A stretch of 42,995 nt of DNA from assembly GCA_025355005.1 (NCBI GenBank), contig JANXLV010000336.1, positions 1 through 42,995 on the forward strand, in the 5' to 3' direction. The notes under the pieces are model-generated. The model was given only the letters and a program-made list of their open reading frames with translations. It was not told the DNA's origin and ran no database searches. Both the position numbers and the translations under genes were made by a program. This document shows positions 7,563 through 15,243 of the stretch, one piece after another (the first letter of the stretch is position 1; every line of letters begins with the position of its first letter). Source of the DNA: Myxococcales bacterium (lineage in GTDB: Bacteria; Myxococcota_A; Polyangia; Polyangiales; Polyangiaceae).

Positions 7563-8681
7563 ATGCTCCTTCGCCTCCGCATCTTCCTCGCGTCCTTCCT
7601 GGCGTTCGCCACCCTTTCCGTCGCTTCGGCGATGACGGAGGCGCCGCGTGTCGCGATGATCGAGCCGCCATCGACTCTGCTGGACGCCATGGGCGTCGCG
7701 CTGTCGCCCTGGGGTCTGCGTGTCGTGCCCATCGCCGCGGTGCCACCGGCGAGCATGGACATCGCGGGTGCGGTCAACGCCGCACGTGTCATCGCGCAGG
7801 AGCACAACGCCGCCGTCGTCCTCTGGATCTCCGCGCCGGCCGGCGCCGAGCCATCGCTCTGGCTCTACGAGGCGCAGACGGAACAGGTCAGCGTGAGGCC
7901 TCTGCCGCAGGCACCGCCGTTCGATGAGGCCTCGGCCGCCGCCGTTGCCCTCACGGTGAAGACCCTGCTTCGCTCCACCACCGTCGCGCCGCCGAAGGAG
8001 CGACTCTCGCCTGCGCCGGCGCCCGCTGCGCTGCCCGACGCCGGCGCGGGCCCGTCGACCCCGGCGGCGACGGCGAGCGCCACGAGCGTCAGGGCCGACA
8101 CCGCCCCGACGGCCACGTCGCCGCCCGCGCCCGCGAGCACGGGCCGCGCGCCGAGCGAGGGTCACGCGCTGCGTGCGGAGACCCTTGTCGCCGCGCATCT
8201 CCCCACGGGCACCCGCGATGATCTCGCAGGACGTGCAGGACTGTCCGTCACCTACTGGCCTCGCCCCTGGCGTGAGCGCTTCGGTTTCGGCGGTGGAGTG
8301 ATCTCGGGCCTCAACCAGGAGATCGCTGGCGCGAGCTTCACCGGAAGCCTCAGTGACACGGTCGTCGAGCTGAACGCGCGCGGGATGCTCGCGAGCGAGC
8401 CGTTCTCACTCGAGCTCGCCGCGGGTCCCTCCCTCCACGTCACCTCGCTCTCGGGCGCCATACCTTTCGGTCGCCCCGCATCCGTCCAGCGGGGCGATCC
8501 CGCGCTGGACACGTCGCTTGTCCCGCAGCTCTCCCTGGGCCCGCGCCTCCGAGTCGGGCTCTTCCTGGGCTCCAGCATTCTGCTCCGGACGCAGCGCTAT
8601 ACCGTGGGACAGGATCTCGTGCTCAAGCTTCCTCAGGTGGGATTCGATCTCGGAGGGCGCGCGTCGCTCGCGCTCGATTGA
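7563..8681 (+). CDS. Exported protein with Pro/Ala linker and barrel-like C-terminus
   Basis: 372 residues starting at ATG 7563, which gives a Sec signal peptide (FLASFLAFATLSVASA). An alpha/beta domain follows (residues 25-140, with VAMIEPPSTLLDAMGVAL), then a Pro/Ala/Thr linker. The C-terminal half consists of amphipathic strands (RFGFGGGVISGLNQEI, PFSLELAAGPSLHVTSL) ending in GRASLALD, typical of a small outer-membrane barrel. It is the third gene of the ECF-sigma operon, 25 nt after the FecR-like gene. By position it may be an envelope component controlled by the sigma factor. The family is not recognised by name. Confidence 0.65.
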   Translation: MLLRLRIFLASFLAFATLSVASAMTEAPRVAMIEPPSTLLDAMGVALSPWGLRVVPIAAVPPASMDIAGAVNAARVIAQEHNAAVVLWISAPAGAEPSLWLYEAQTEQVSVRPLPQAPPFDEASAAAVALTVKTLLRSTTVAPPKERLSPAPAPAALPDAGAGPSTPAATASATSVRADTAPTATSPPAPASTGRAPSEGHALRAETLVAAHLPTGTRDDLAGRAGLSVTYWPRPWRERFGFGGGVISGLNQEIAGASFTGSLSDTVVELNARGMLASEPFSLELAAGPSLHVTSLSGAIPFGRPASVQRGDPALDTSLVPQLSLGPRLRVGLFLGSSILLRTQRYTVGQDLVLKLPQVGFDLGGRASLALD

Positions 8682-8682
8682 G

Positions 8683-9522
8683 ATGAGAAGGTCGTTCATC
8701 GTGGTGTGCGTCTCTATCCCGCTCGCCTGCGGTTCCGCATGCGGCGAAGAGGCCGTTGATCTGGGCGCGCCATCTGACGCGTCGAGCGCCGGAGAAGGCG
8801 GGACGAGCGAGGCTTCGCTGCTGGATGGCGCATCTGCCTGCGCGCCAGGACAACCCGGAACGTGCGCCCCCGAAGGCGCGATTTGCACGGCCCCGGCCAG
8901 CTGCTGCTCGAACCGGTGCGAGTCGGGCTACTGCGTCGCATCGGGTACGTGCACCGCGCCGGGAAGCACGTGCACCACCCGCAGCACGTGTTGCAGCGGC
9001 CGCTGCGAGTCGAAGGGGAGCGATCGCAGTTGCCTGAACTACTGCGCGGCGGACGGCGCGCACTGCGACGGACCCCAGGACTGCTGTTCTCTCGCGTGCC
9101 ACGCAGACCACTGCGGCGGCCTCATCTGCAAGACCGCTGGAAGCACGTGCGCGGGCAACCAGGATTGTTGTTCCTCCTCGTGCGACAACGGGCTCTGCGC
9201 GCTCGACTCGAGCACCGTCTGCAGAGCATCGGGCGAAGGCTGCGGAGGCGACGCAGGCGACGCGTGCTGTTCTGGCGTCTGCGCCCTCATGACAGGGCGC
9301 TGCGACCTTGGTCCCGGCGCATGCAGACAGCCAGGGACGCCCTGCGTCGTGTCGGGCGACTGTTGCCGCGGCCAGTGCCAGCCCGGACCAAGCGCCGTCC
9401 CGATCTGCACGTCCCAGTGCCTCGCGGATGGCGCGGACTGCAACTCCGCGGGCGACTGCTGCACGGGCGTGTGCAGCGGCTCACCGGCGAAGTGTGGTGG
9501 CCAGACCTGCGCGGACCCGTGA
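8683..9522 (+). CDS. Cystine-knot repeat lipoprotein (seven CC units)
   Basis: 279 residues. The signal peptide ends at closely spaced cysteines (PLACGSAC), either of which could be lipidated. Seven repeats each contain a Cys-Cys pair followed by three residues and another Cys (SCCSNRC, TCCSGRC, DCCSLAC, DCCSSSC, ACCSGVC, DCCRGQC, DCCTGVC). This spacing resembles knottin/Dickkopf-type disulfide folds. The gene begins one base after the stop of the barrel-like protein, so it is the fourth gene of the ECF-sigma operon. Its last 42 bases overlap the convergent lipoprotein gene. It is likely a surface protein; binding partner unknown. Confidence 0.75.
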   Translation: MRRSFIVVCVSIPLACGSACGEEAVDLGAPSDASSAGEGGTSEASLLDGASACAPGQPGTCAPEGAICTAPASCCSNRCESGYCVASGTCTAPGSTCTTRSTCCSGRCESKGSDRSCLNYCAADGAHCDGPQDCCSLACHADHCGGLICKTAGSTCAGNQDCCSSSCDNGLCALDSSTVCRASGEGCGGDAGDACCSGVCALMTGRCDLGPGACRQPGTPCVVSGDCCRGQCQPGPSAVPICTSQCLADGADCNSAGDCCTGVCSGSPAKCGGQTCADP

Positions 9523-9828
9523 AAGGCCGTTGGGGGACGGTGAACGCGACGCATGCGGCGCCAGCTCGCAGTGCCACGCCGTGTAGTCGCCCTCCGCGGC
9601 CGTGCCGGTTGCCGGCGTCTGCGCATCACCAGGGGTGCTCGCGGCAGGACAGCCTGCTTCCTTGCCTGGGCAGCCGGCCGCTGCCGCCGGGCAGCCTGCT
9701 TCCTTCGCGGTGGCGGGGCAGCCCGCCTGTGCGCCTGGGGAGGACGCCGAGCTCGAGCTGCAGCCAACGGCTGCGAGCGTTCCAGCGACGAGAGCGGATT
9801 CAATGATGGAAAGAATGTCGATTTTCAT
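9481..9828 (-). CDS. Small lipoprotein with AGCP repeats
   Basis: 115 residues from ATG 9828. The signal peptide ends in a lipobox (LAAVGC), then Ser-rich sequence. Four short repeats of AGCP (QAGCPAT, EAGCPAA, AAGCPGK, EAGCPAAS) follow, each giving one cysteine about every 8-11 residues. Evenly spaced Cys-Pro units could bind metal or cross-link, but no family is recognised. The C-terminal 14 codons overlap the 3' end of the convergent Cys-knot gene, and the Arg-rich tail (GLATTLRR) may be read-through after a lost stop. The N-terminal half is convincing; the exact end is less so. Confidence 0.5.
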   Translation of the reverse strand: MKIDILSIIESALVAGTLAAVGCSSSSASSPGAQAGCPATAKEAGCPAAAAGCPGKEAGCPAASTPGDAQTPATGTAAEGDYTAWHCELAPHASRSPSPNGLSRVRAGLATTLRR

Positions 9829-10249
9829 GGGGACATCGTGACGCAAGCAACTGTCTTGCGCGCGGACCCTACGGCACGAGTGGGCGCCGGTTACCAAGGT
9901 CGTGTTCGAGAGAACCGCATGCCCGTTCCATTTTCTGCGGACACCGTCGCGACTCCTTCACCGGCGCCGAAACGAAAGTATCCGTTCGACCAGTCGCGTT
10001 CCGGAGTTCGGTGGGGAAAGCGGCGCGCTCTTCGTCTTCGCGAGCAAGCTGACAGGGATCCGTGCGCATTCGCGTGCGAGTGCGTGAATCCATCCCGCAG
10101 CTCGCCGTCTGACTCTGCAGACGCTGAGCGCGCCGCCAACCTCCGCGTACACCCGACCTCGAAGAGCTGCGCGCGTGGCTGCAGAAGATGTCACCGGGCC
10201 CAAGTTTGTGGAGCTGGTAAGGCAGAGCTTGCCGTGATGACATGGGCGC
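9829..10249. other. Intergenic region without convincing gene
   Basis: About 420 bp between a leftward lipoprotein and a rightward gene, so promoters for both are expected here. Open frames on both strands are Arg/Ser-rich and look random. A short plus-strand stretch near 10155-10235 resembles the tail of a lost gene in two different frames (DLEELRAWLQKM, then KFVELVRQSLP), but it is too short to call. Confidence 0.4.
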
Positions 10250-10720
10250 ATGAAGAACCATGAGATTCGCAGCACGGGGTCGAAGCACGAGGTCTACGCG
10301 TGGCGTGAATCAGCCGGAGCGCTGCACGCGGAGGTTCTGTTCTCCGTCTCGGGCAGCATCGCCAGCAACAAGCTCACCATGACGGAGGGAACGGACGGCC
10401 GCGTGGTCGCGTCGCTTACCCACAACGTCGCGCAGACCAAGTGGGAGTGGCACGACGCGGAGAACGCCGTGCGAGGCTCCATCGTCTTCCCGTGGCTGTC
10501 GCTCAAGAAAAAGTTCACGATGGAGAGCGGCGGTCAGGAGTTCGTCGTCGAGGGGGTCCACGACGGCTTCGTGTGCAAGAGCGCGGACGGTGCGTCGACG
10601 CTCCTCGTGCTCCGCGTGGAGAAGGGCGGGGACAAGTACTCGCATGTTGTCGCCGTCGACGCGATCCCGGCCGAGCTCGCCCTCTTCGCCGTTGTCGCGC
10701 TTCGCGAGCGACGCGAGTAA
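10250..10720 (+). CDS. LURP-one/tubby-like beta protein (tentative)
   Basis: A 156-residue soluble protein made of alternating beta strands (HEVYAWRESAGALHAEVLF, RVVASLTHN, KWEWHDAE, KKFTMESGGQEFVVEG). It has a late hydrophobic segment (ELALFAVVALRERRE), which in this fold is the buried C-terminal helix. The pattern of polar strands around one helix resembles the LURP-one-related/scramblase-like fold. I rely on strand pattern only, so the family call is weak. No signal peptide, so probably cytoplasmic. It stands alone, convergent with a broken gene 30 bp downstream. Confidence 0.6.
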   Translation: MKNHEIRSTGSKHEVYAWRESAGALHAEVLFSVSGSIASNKLTMTEGTDGRVVASLTHNVAQTKWEWHDAENAVRGSIVFPWLSLKKKFTMESGGQEFVVEGVHDGFVCKSADGASTLLVLRVEKGGDKYSHVVAVDAIPAELALFAVVALRERRE

Positions 10721-10750
10721 GAGCGATGCGCGTGAGGAGTCGCGGATAGC

Positions 10751-11510
10751 TCAGAGGGCCCCGCAGCCCACGACCACGTCCGCGTGCCCGGCCTCGCAAG
10801 CCTCCATCTGCTCCGTGCAAACAAAGCTCACGTCCGCGTACCGAACGAGATCGCCATCGATCGCGAACCCGCGCGCTGGCGGTCCACAGCCCGCGTCCAG
10901 TGTCCGCTCGCCTGCTGGGATGACGACTGACCATGCGCCTCGGTCCAGTCGCTCGAGCGCTCCCTTCCCCGAGAGCGCGTAGATCGCTCCACGCGCTGCC
11001 GTGAAGGATGAAAGGAAGGCGATGTCGCGCGTCACCGTGGTCTTCTCGCCCGTCGCGATGTCCAGCGACCAGAGGGCCGATGCATCGCGCCAATAGACTT
11101 TGCTCGCTTCGCCGACGAGCTCGCGCACCTCGGCGACGTCGGGCACGATCATGGGATCCTCCGCGCTGCCTTGTCCCAAGAGCGCGCGCGATGCATCGCC
11201 CAGCGAGCTGGCGTGTACGTGAGCCAGTAGAGGTACTGGCCTGCGATCGTCGCGTGGTCCGCGCGGTCGTCGGTCGGGATATCGCGACGGTCGTCGAATC
11301 GCCGTTCGCCGGGTAGACCGTGAACCGTTGCACGTTGATGCCGTTCTCGGGATGGATCGTGACGGCGACGACCGTGCCGTTCGCGTCTGCGAGTAGGTGA
11401 CTCATCTCGTATTCGGTCAAGTGTGTCTTCGTGGTGCCGTCGAAACGAATCGTCCGCCGGATGAGCTGTGAATGGCACACGGTCTCAGAATTGAGAGCGG
11501 CGCGGCGCAA
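10751..11510 (-). pseudogene. Broken beta-propeller-type protein, two frameshifts
   Basis: One protein can be followed through all three minus-strand frames. The 5' part (DANGTVVAVTIHPENGINVQ) breaks near 11285, continues as ATIAGQYLYWLTYTPARWA to about 11220, then as ASKVYWRDASALWSLDIATG to the stop at 10751. Repeated YW(T/R)...L..G motifs are typical of myxobacterial propeller lipoproteins. Two same-direction shifts about 65 bp apart are needed. The first blades and any signal peptide are missing, because the 5' end runs into the promoter of the rightward operon at 11608. It looks like a decaying, 5'-truncated gene, although single-base sequence errors could explain the shifts. Confidence 0.65.
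11483..11496. promoter_or_regulatory. Perfect palindrome TCTCA-N4-TGAGA, candidate nos-regulon operator
   Basis: The site reads TCTCAGAATTGAGA and is flanked by G on both sides. Its centre lies about 105 bp upstream of the -12 base of a sigma-54-like element and about 118 bp upstream of the NosB-like start. The same 14-mer geometry occurs upstream of nosZ (21352) and at 24919. Confidence 0.7.
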
Positions 11511-11580
11511 TCGCTGCGCATGCTCGCGCCCGCTGCGCGCGGTGGCGCCTTACGAAGCGCGAACTGCTCCCGTTTCGGTG

Positions 11581-11596
11581 GGGCACAGCCTCTGCA
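11581..11596 (+). promoter_or_regulatory. Sigma-54-like promoter (-24/-12) of the NosB-like operon
   Basis: GGGCACAGCCTCTGCA carries GG and GC separated by exactly ten bases, with the conserved CAC and TGCA parts of the consensus TGGCACG-N4-TTGCA. The predicted transcription start (~11607) coincides with the ATG at 11608. Either the mRNA is nearly leaderless or translation begins at the ATG at 11653. Confidence 0.5.
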
Positions 11597-11607
11597 ATGT
11601 CGGGTGG

Positions 11608-12279
11608 ATGCTCGCTCGCCTCCGCACCTCCCTCACGGCCTTCTACGGCTTCATGGAGCGTCCGCTCTCCCTGTGGTCGCGCCCCCTCTTGGTCGCGCTC
11701 CTCGTCGCGCTCGGGCTCTCGTTCCTGCAGCCGCTCTGGGCCGTCTCGATCCGCACGCCACAGCACGCGGATGCGCTGTGGCTCGATCTCTACGCGACCC
11801 ACGTCTCGAGCGGACACGGGGGAGCGGACCTGGTTCAGATCAACGTGCTCCACCAGGCCCTCGGAATGTCCACCATCGACGGCCGGACGCTCGGCGATCT
11901 CGACTGGCTGCCGTTCGGCCTCGGTGTGCTCGGCCTGCTCGTCCTTCGCGTGGCTGCGGTGGGCAACGTTCGCTCGTTGATCGACGCCGCCGTACTGAAC
12001 ACGTACTTCGCGGCGTTCACCCTCCTTCGCTTCGCGCAAAAGGTCCACACGCTGGGCACGAACCTGAGCGCGGACGCGCCCACGACAGTCGCGCCGTTCA
12101 CGCCGGTGCTCTTCGGCTCGCAGCAGATCGGGGACGTCACGGTGCAGTCGGGGCCCGGCGCGGGTGCCTGGCTCGTCGCGGCGTTCGTGCTCGGCGTGGC
12201 GATCGTGGCGGTCTGGCACCTGCGCGAGGGCAAGCGCGAGACCGATGAGCGCGCGGCGCACAAGGGAGCAGCGACGTGA
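11608..12279 (+). CDS. NosB-like membrane protein (paralogue of the nos-operon NosB)
   Basis: 223 residues with four or five hydrophobic helices (PLLVALLVALGLSFLQPLW; FGLGVLGLLVLRVAAVG; near LNTYFAAFTLLRF; AWLVAAFVLGVAIVAVW). It aligns along its length with the NosB protein at 18531-19244. Shared features are the loop with a D/E-I/L-hydrophobic-L-H/N-x(3)-GM pattern (VQINVLHQALGM versus HEIDLLNHYIGM) and the segment FTPVLFGSQQIG versus FTPQLFGNGQIG. NosB is a membrane protein typical of clade II nos clusters. Here a second copy is coupled (GTGA overlap) to an FGE-like lipoprotein. ATG 11653 is an alternative start. The upstream palindrome and sigma-54-like element suggest co-regulation with nosZ. 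Confidence 0.75.
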   Translation: MLARLRTSLTAFYGFMERPLSLWSRPLLVALLVALGLSFLQPLWAVSIRTPQHADALWLDLYATHVSSGHGGADLVQINVLHQALGMSTIDGRTLGDLDWLPFGLGVLGLLVLRVAAVGNVRSLIDAAVLNTYFAAFTLLRFAQKVHTLGTNLSADAPTTVAPFTPVLFGSQQIGDVTVQSGPGAGAWLVAAFVLGVAIVAVWHLREGKRETDERAAHKGAAT

Positions 12280-13169
12280 GACCGCGCGCGTATCCCGTCC
12301 TCTTGTCTCTGGTCATCGCTGCGCTCGGATGCGATCGGGCGCCCGCGCGTGTGGAGGTCGGCGCAGAGGACGCGCGCGCCGCCGCGCAGCCGCGCGGGGA
12401 GGCGCCGTGCGTGCCTGCGATCGCGGACAAGATCGGCGTGCCCTTCATCCGCGTCTGTCCACGCGACGCCCCGTTTGGCGGTGAACGCGCGCCGGGCTTC
12501 TGGATCAGCACGATCCCCCTCGGCTGCTCCGCGGGCGAGCACGGCACGCTCGCGTGTCCGCCGGTCACGTCGCTCCTCCAGCCTCCGCCGGAGCTCGCCG
12601 ACTTCCGCGCGCCATCGCCGAAGCTTGCGGCCGTCGTCAACGCGTACACGGCGCACAAGGTCTGCACGATGCGCTTCGCGGGCAGGCTGCCCACGCGTGC
12701 GGAGCGTGCGCGCGCGCGTGCGGCGCTCGGCCTCGCGACGGTGGTGGTGACGGAGCCCGGTGCAGGGCAGCCGATGCGTGTCCGGGAGCTCGCGGAGTGG
12801 GTGACGGCGGTGTCGTGCGCGCACCCGTCGGACCTCGGGCCGGAGTGCAAGGAGGCGCCGTACCCCGAGAGCTCGATCAGCGCGGTGCCATGGGGAATGC
12901 TCGCGCGGTGCGCGGCGCGGCCCGTGAAGGCGTCCGCGTTCGCTCCGATCGATCTGGGCGGCGAGTGCGCAGGCAGCCGTGACGGCGGCGCCGCGCTCGC
13001 GTTCCCCTGCGTGATCCGCGGCCCTGCATACGGCTCGCCCGGCGCTGCGCCGTCACCATTCAGTGGATTCGAGCTCTCGTGCGAGCCGCCCATCCGCGAT
13101 GCCGAGCATGCGCAACCGTCCGCGGTGGACCTGGCCGCGTTCCGCTGCGTGCTCCCCGAGTGGGTGTAG
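12276..13169 (+). CDS. Lipoprotein with degenerate FGE-sulfatase-like domain
   Basis: 297 residues. The signal peptide ends in a lipobox (LVIAALGC, Cys19). The body shows the skeleton of a formylglycine-generating-enzyme/C-type-lectin fold: PGFWIST near residue 72, YTAHKVCTMRFAGRLPTRAE around residue 125-142 (compare the family's aRLPTEAEWE), VRELAEWV (compare GNVWEWV), and a late GFELSCEPP. Paired cysteines replace the usual aromatic and calcium ligands, so enzymatic activity is doubtful and a structural or binding role is more likely. The GTG start overlaps the NosB-like stop codon, so the two products are made together. A role at the envelope with the NosB-like protein is inferred. Confidence 0.65.
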   Translation: MRPRAYPVLLSLVIAALGCDRAPARVEVGAEDARAAAQPRGEAPCVPAIADKIGVPFIRVCPRDAPFGGERAPGFWISTIPLGCSAGEHGTLACPPVTSLLQPPPELADFRAPSPKLAAVVNAYTAHKVCTMRFAGRLPTRAERARARAALGLATVVVTEPGAGQPMRVRELAEWVTAVSCAHPSDLGPECKEAPYPESSISAVPWGMLARCAARPVKASAFAPIDLGGECAGSRDGGAALAFPCVIRGPAYGSPGAAPSPFSGFELSCEPPIRDAEHAQPSAVDLAAFRCVLPEWV

Positions 13170-13329
13170 CGCGTACGACTACGTGCTGAGCGAGCGTGAG
13201 ACCAATGCGCCGCGGGCCCCGCTCGTCAATCCTCCCTCAACCACCCACGGGCGTGGTGGGCGTCGTCGGTGTGGCATGGCTTTCGTCAGGCGCCTCGAAA
13301 TTTGCGTCGCGGCGTGGGAGACTTTCGCG

Positions 13330-14031
13330 ATGGCAACCAAGACCAAGAAGCGTTCGTCCGCGCTGGTTCGCGCGGAGCATGGCGGCGCGCCCGTTCATCT
13401 GACGACGCCCCAGCGTCGCGTGTTCGAGGAGGCGCTGCGCCTGGGCGCGGACCTCGCGGACGAGGTCGAGTCCAAGGTGTCCGCGTACGGGCGGTGGCTC
13501 CTGGAGTCCGTGTTCGTGAACGACGCGGCGGCGGCGCTCGACGCGAAGTCGCAGAACCCAGTGTGGCTGGAGCTTGTCCGGCGCGCGGGCGGGCCGACGC
13601 TCCTCATCAGCCGGCGCATGCTCTACATCGCGCTGCAGCTCGCTGCGCGCGACAAGCGCATCACAGACCAGTCCTGGCGCGCGCTGGACACGGGGCGCAA
13701 GGAGCTGCTCCTGCCGCTGGACGACGACCGCCGCCTGCGCGAGGCCGCGCAGCACGTGTCGAAGTTCAACCTGACGCAGACCAAGACACGCGAGTACGTG
13801 GCCGCCGTGATCGCCGAGGACGGAGGCAGCCGCGAGGTCCGGCTCACGGCGCCCGTGCTCAAGAATCGCATGAAGAAGCTGAGCAAGGGCCTGGGCGGCG
13901 CGGGCATGCTCCGCAAGGTCCGGACGATGAGCGCGACGCTCGAGCCGGCGGCGCGCCAGGAGATCACGAGGGAGGTCGAAAACCTCCGCGCGATCCTCCA
14001 GTCCATCGTGCGAGAGCTCCGCGGCCGGTAG
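13330..14031 (+). CDS. Helical protein of unknown function, possibly DNA-binding
   Basis: A 233-residue, mostly helical basic protein from ATG 13330 (MATKTKKRSS). The middle (RALDTGRKELLLPL, REAAQHVSKFNLTQTK) resembles the helix-turn-helix part of ParB/KorB-type proteins, which would suit a DNA-binding role, but no ParB N-terminal motif is present. The C-terminus (EITREVENLRAILQSIVREL) looks like a short coiled coil for dimerisation. Two perfect inverted repeats lie directly downstream of its stop and could be targets. No family assignment is secure. Confidence 0.65.
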   Translation: MATKTKKRSSALVRAEHGGAPVHLTTPQRRVFEEALRLGADLADEVESKVSAYGRWLLESVFVNDAAAALDAKSQNPVWLELVRRAGGPTLLISRRMLYIALQLAARDKRITDQSWRALDTGRKELLLPLDDDRRLREAAQHVSKFNLTQTKTREYVAAVIAEDGGSREVRLTAPVLKNRMKKLSKGLGGAGMLRKVRTMSATLEPAARQEITREVENLRAILQSIVRELRGR

Positions 14032-14053
14032 CGCGTTCTGGCGCCAGAACGCG
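14032..14053. terminator. Perfect 22-bp palindrome just after a stop codon
   Basis: CGCGTTCTGGC is followed immediately by its reverse complement, starting on the first base after the stop codon of the 13330-14031 gene. With no loop it would form a cruciform or a tight hairpin. It may serve as a terminator between convergent transcripts or as a protein-binding site. No T-tract follows. Confidence 0.5.
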
Positions 14054-14078
14054 AGCACTTGCGCGAGAAAACAAGGCC

Positions 14079-14114
14079 GATTCGCGAGCGTTTGCCAACC
14101 AGTGCTCGCGAATC
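14079..14114. terminator. 11-bp perfect inverted repeat with 14-nt loop
   Basis: GATTCGCGAGC (14079-14089) pairs with GCTCGCGAATC (14104-14114). It lies midway between the rightward gene ending at 14031 and the leftward nos operon ending at 14200. It could act as a bidirectional terminator, without a T-tract, or as an operator. Confidence 0.5.
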
Positions 14115-14199
14115 TACGGTGAAGGTCGACAAGGGCGAGCCGCGATCGCCTCCGGCGGGCTATGAGGCAATGACCAGTGGACCAGACCGATCCACGTTC

Positions 14200-14769
14200 C
14201 TACTTGTCAGAGGGGGGCAGTAGCACGGCGTCGATCACGTGAACCACCCCGTTTGACGCCGGTATGCTGGCTATGATGTTCGCGTCGTTGATCGTGATCT
14301 TCCCGTCCTTCACATGCACGGTGGTCTTCTTGCCGTTCACCATGCCGAGGGTCATGCCGTCCTTCAGGCTCTTCGCGTCGTAGGTCGACGGCACCACGTG
14401 GTACTTCAGGACGGTCTTCAGATCGTCCACCTTGTCTGCCTTCAGCAGCCCCTCCACGGTGCCCTTGGGCAGCTTGTCGAACGCGGCGTTCGTGGGGGCG
14501 AACACGGTGATCGGCCCGGGGTTCGACACCGCGTCCACGTAGTCCGCCGCCTTGAGCGCCGCGACCAAGGTCGTGTGGTCCTTCGAGCCGATCGCGATGT
14601 TCACGATGTTCTTGGGATCGGCCGGGACCTTGAACTCCGGCGCGGGCGCGGGCGCCGATTGCGCGGTGGTGCTCGCGCTCCCGGAGGGGGCGGGGGTCGC
14701 GTCCTTCTCGCACGCGGATACAAAGCAGATGAGCACGAGAGACGCGGCTGCAGTCAGGATCGAGTTCAT
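14200..14769 (-). CDS. Fasciclin (FAS1) domain lipoprotein at the end of the nos operon
   Basis: 189 residues. The lipobox (CFVSAC, Cys20) and a Ser/Ala/Pro linker precede one FAS1 domain of normal length. It has the H1 box (VFAPTNAAFDKLPKGTVEGL), the YHVVPSTY stretch and the H2-like end (IPASNGVVHVIDAVLLPPSD). FAS1 domains mediate adhesion or bind small molecules at the cell surface. Only 18 nt separate it from the cytochrome gene, so it is probably the last gene of the nos transcript. This is an uncommon partner; a periplasmic scaffold or binding function is inferred. Palindromes downstream may end the transcript. Confidence 0.88.
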   Translation of the reverse strand: MNSILTAAASLVLICFVSACEKDATPAPSGSASTTAQSAPAPAPEFKVPADPKNIVNIAIGSKDHTTLVAALKAADYVDAVSNPGPITVFAPTNAAFDKLPKGTVEGLLKADKVDDLKTVLKYHVVPSTYDAKSLKDGMTLGMVNGKKTTVHVKDGKITINDANIIASIPASNGVVHVIDAVLLPPSDK

Positions 14770-14787
14770 GGATTCCTCCCTGAGGTG

Positions 14788-15213
14788 TCATTGAGCGAAC
14801 GAGCGAACGATCTTCACGAGGCCGTCGACGACCTCCGGCTTGCCGTCGAGGTCCGGGTTCCCCGGCATGTTCGGGCTCTTGCCCACCGCCGCGCCGCCGT
14901 ACACGATCGTCTTCTTGATCTGCTCGTCCGTCACGCTCGCCTGCCACGCCTTGTCGGAGTAGTTGCGCGGCTTCGGGTTCAGCGCCGCCGCGCCAGGGCC
15001 GTCGCCTTTGCCGGAGGTGCCGTGACAGGCACCGCATCGGGTGTCGAACATCTCCTTGATGGCCTTCGGGTCGGCAGGCGCACTGGCAGGGGCCGCGCCG
15101 GTCGCGGCCGTGACCTGCGTGTTCTTGGGATCATTCTTCTTGGGGTCAGGCAGGCAGCCGATCGCTGCCGCGACGGACAGCGCCAGGATTCCGACGAAGT
15201 ACTTGGTGTTCAT
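14788..15213 (-). CDS. Monohaem c-type cytochrome lipoprotein
   Basis: 141 residues with a lipobox (AAAIGC, Cys20), a flexible linker, and a class I cytochrome c domain. The haem site is CGACH (Cys60, Cys63, His64), and the probable axial Met is Met116 in SPNMPGNP. Clade II nos clusters usually encode small cytochromes (NosC-type) that pass electrons towards NosZ, and this gene, 30 nt after nosY, fits that role. Membrane anchoring by lipid matches the lipoprotein form of NosZ in this operon. Confidence 0.88.
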   Translation of the reverse strand: MNTKYFVGILALSVAAAIGCLPDPKKNDPKNTQVTAATGAAPASAPADPKAIKEMFDTRCGACHGTSGKGDGPGAAALNPKPRNYSDKAWQASVTDEQIKKTIVYGGAAVGKSPNMPGNPDLDGKPEVVDGLVKIVRSFAQ

Positions 15214-15243
15214 GACTCGCTCTCTTTCTTCATGGTCGCCGGC

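Noticed and set aside
10155..10235. Short protein-like stretch DLEELRAWLQKM followed by KFVELVRQSLP in another frame
   Set aside because: Too short, needs a frameshift, no start codon; noted only as a possible gene remnant.
9869..10288. 139-codon minus-strand open frame
   Set aside because: Arg/Ser-rich with no signal, motif or ribosome binding site; treated as intergenic.
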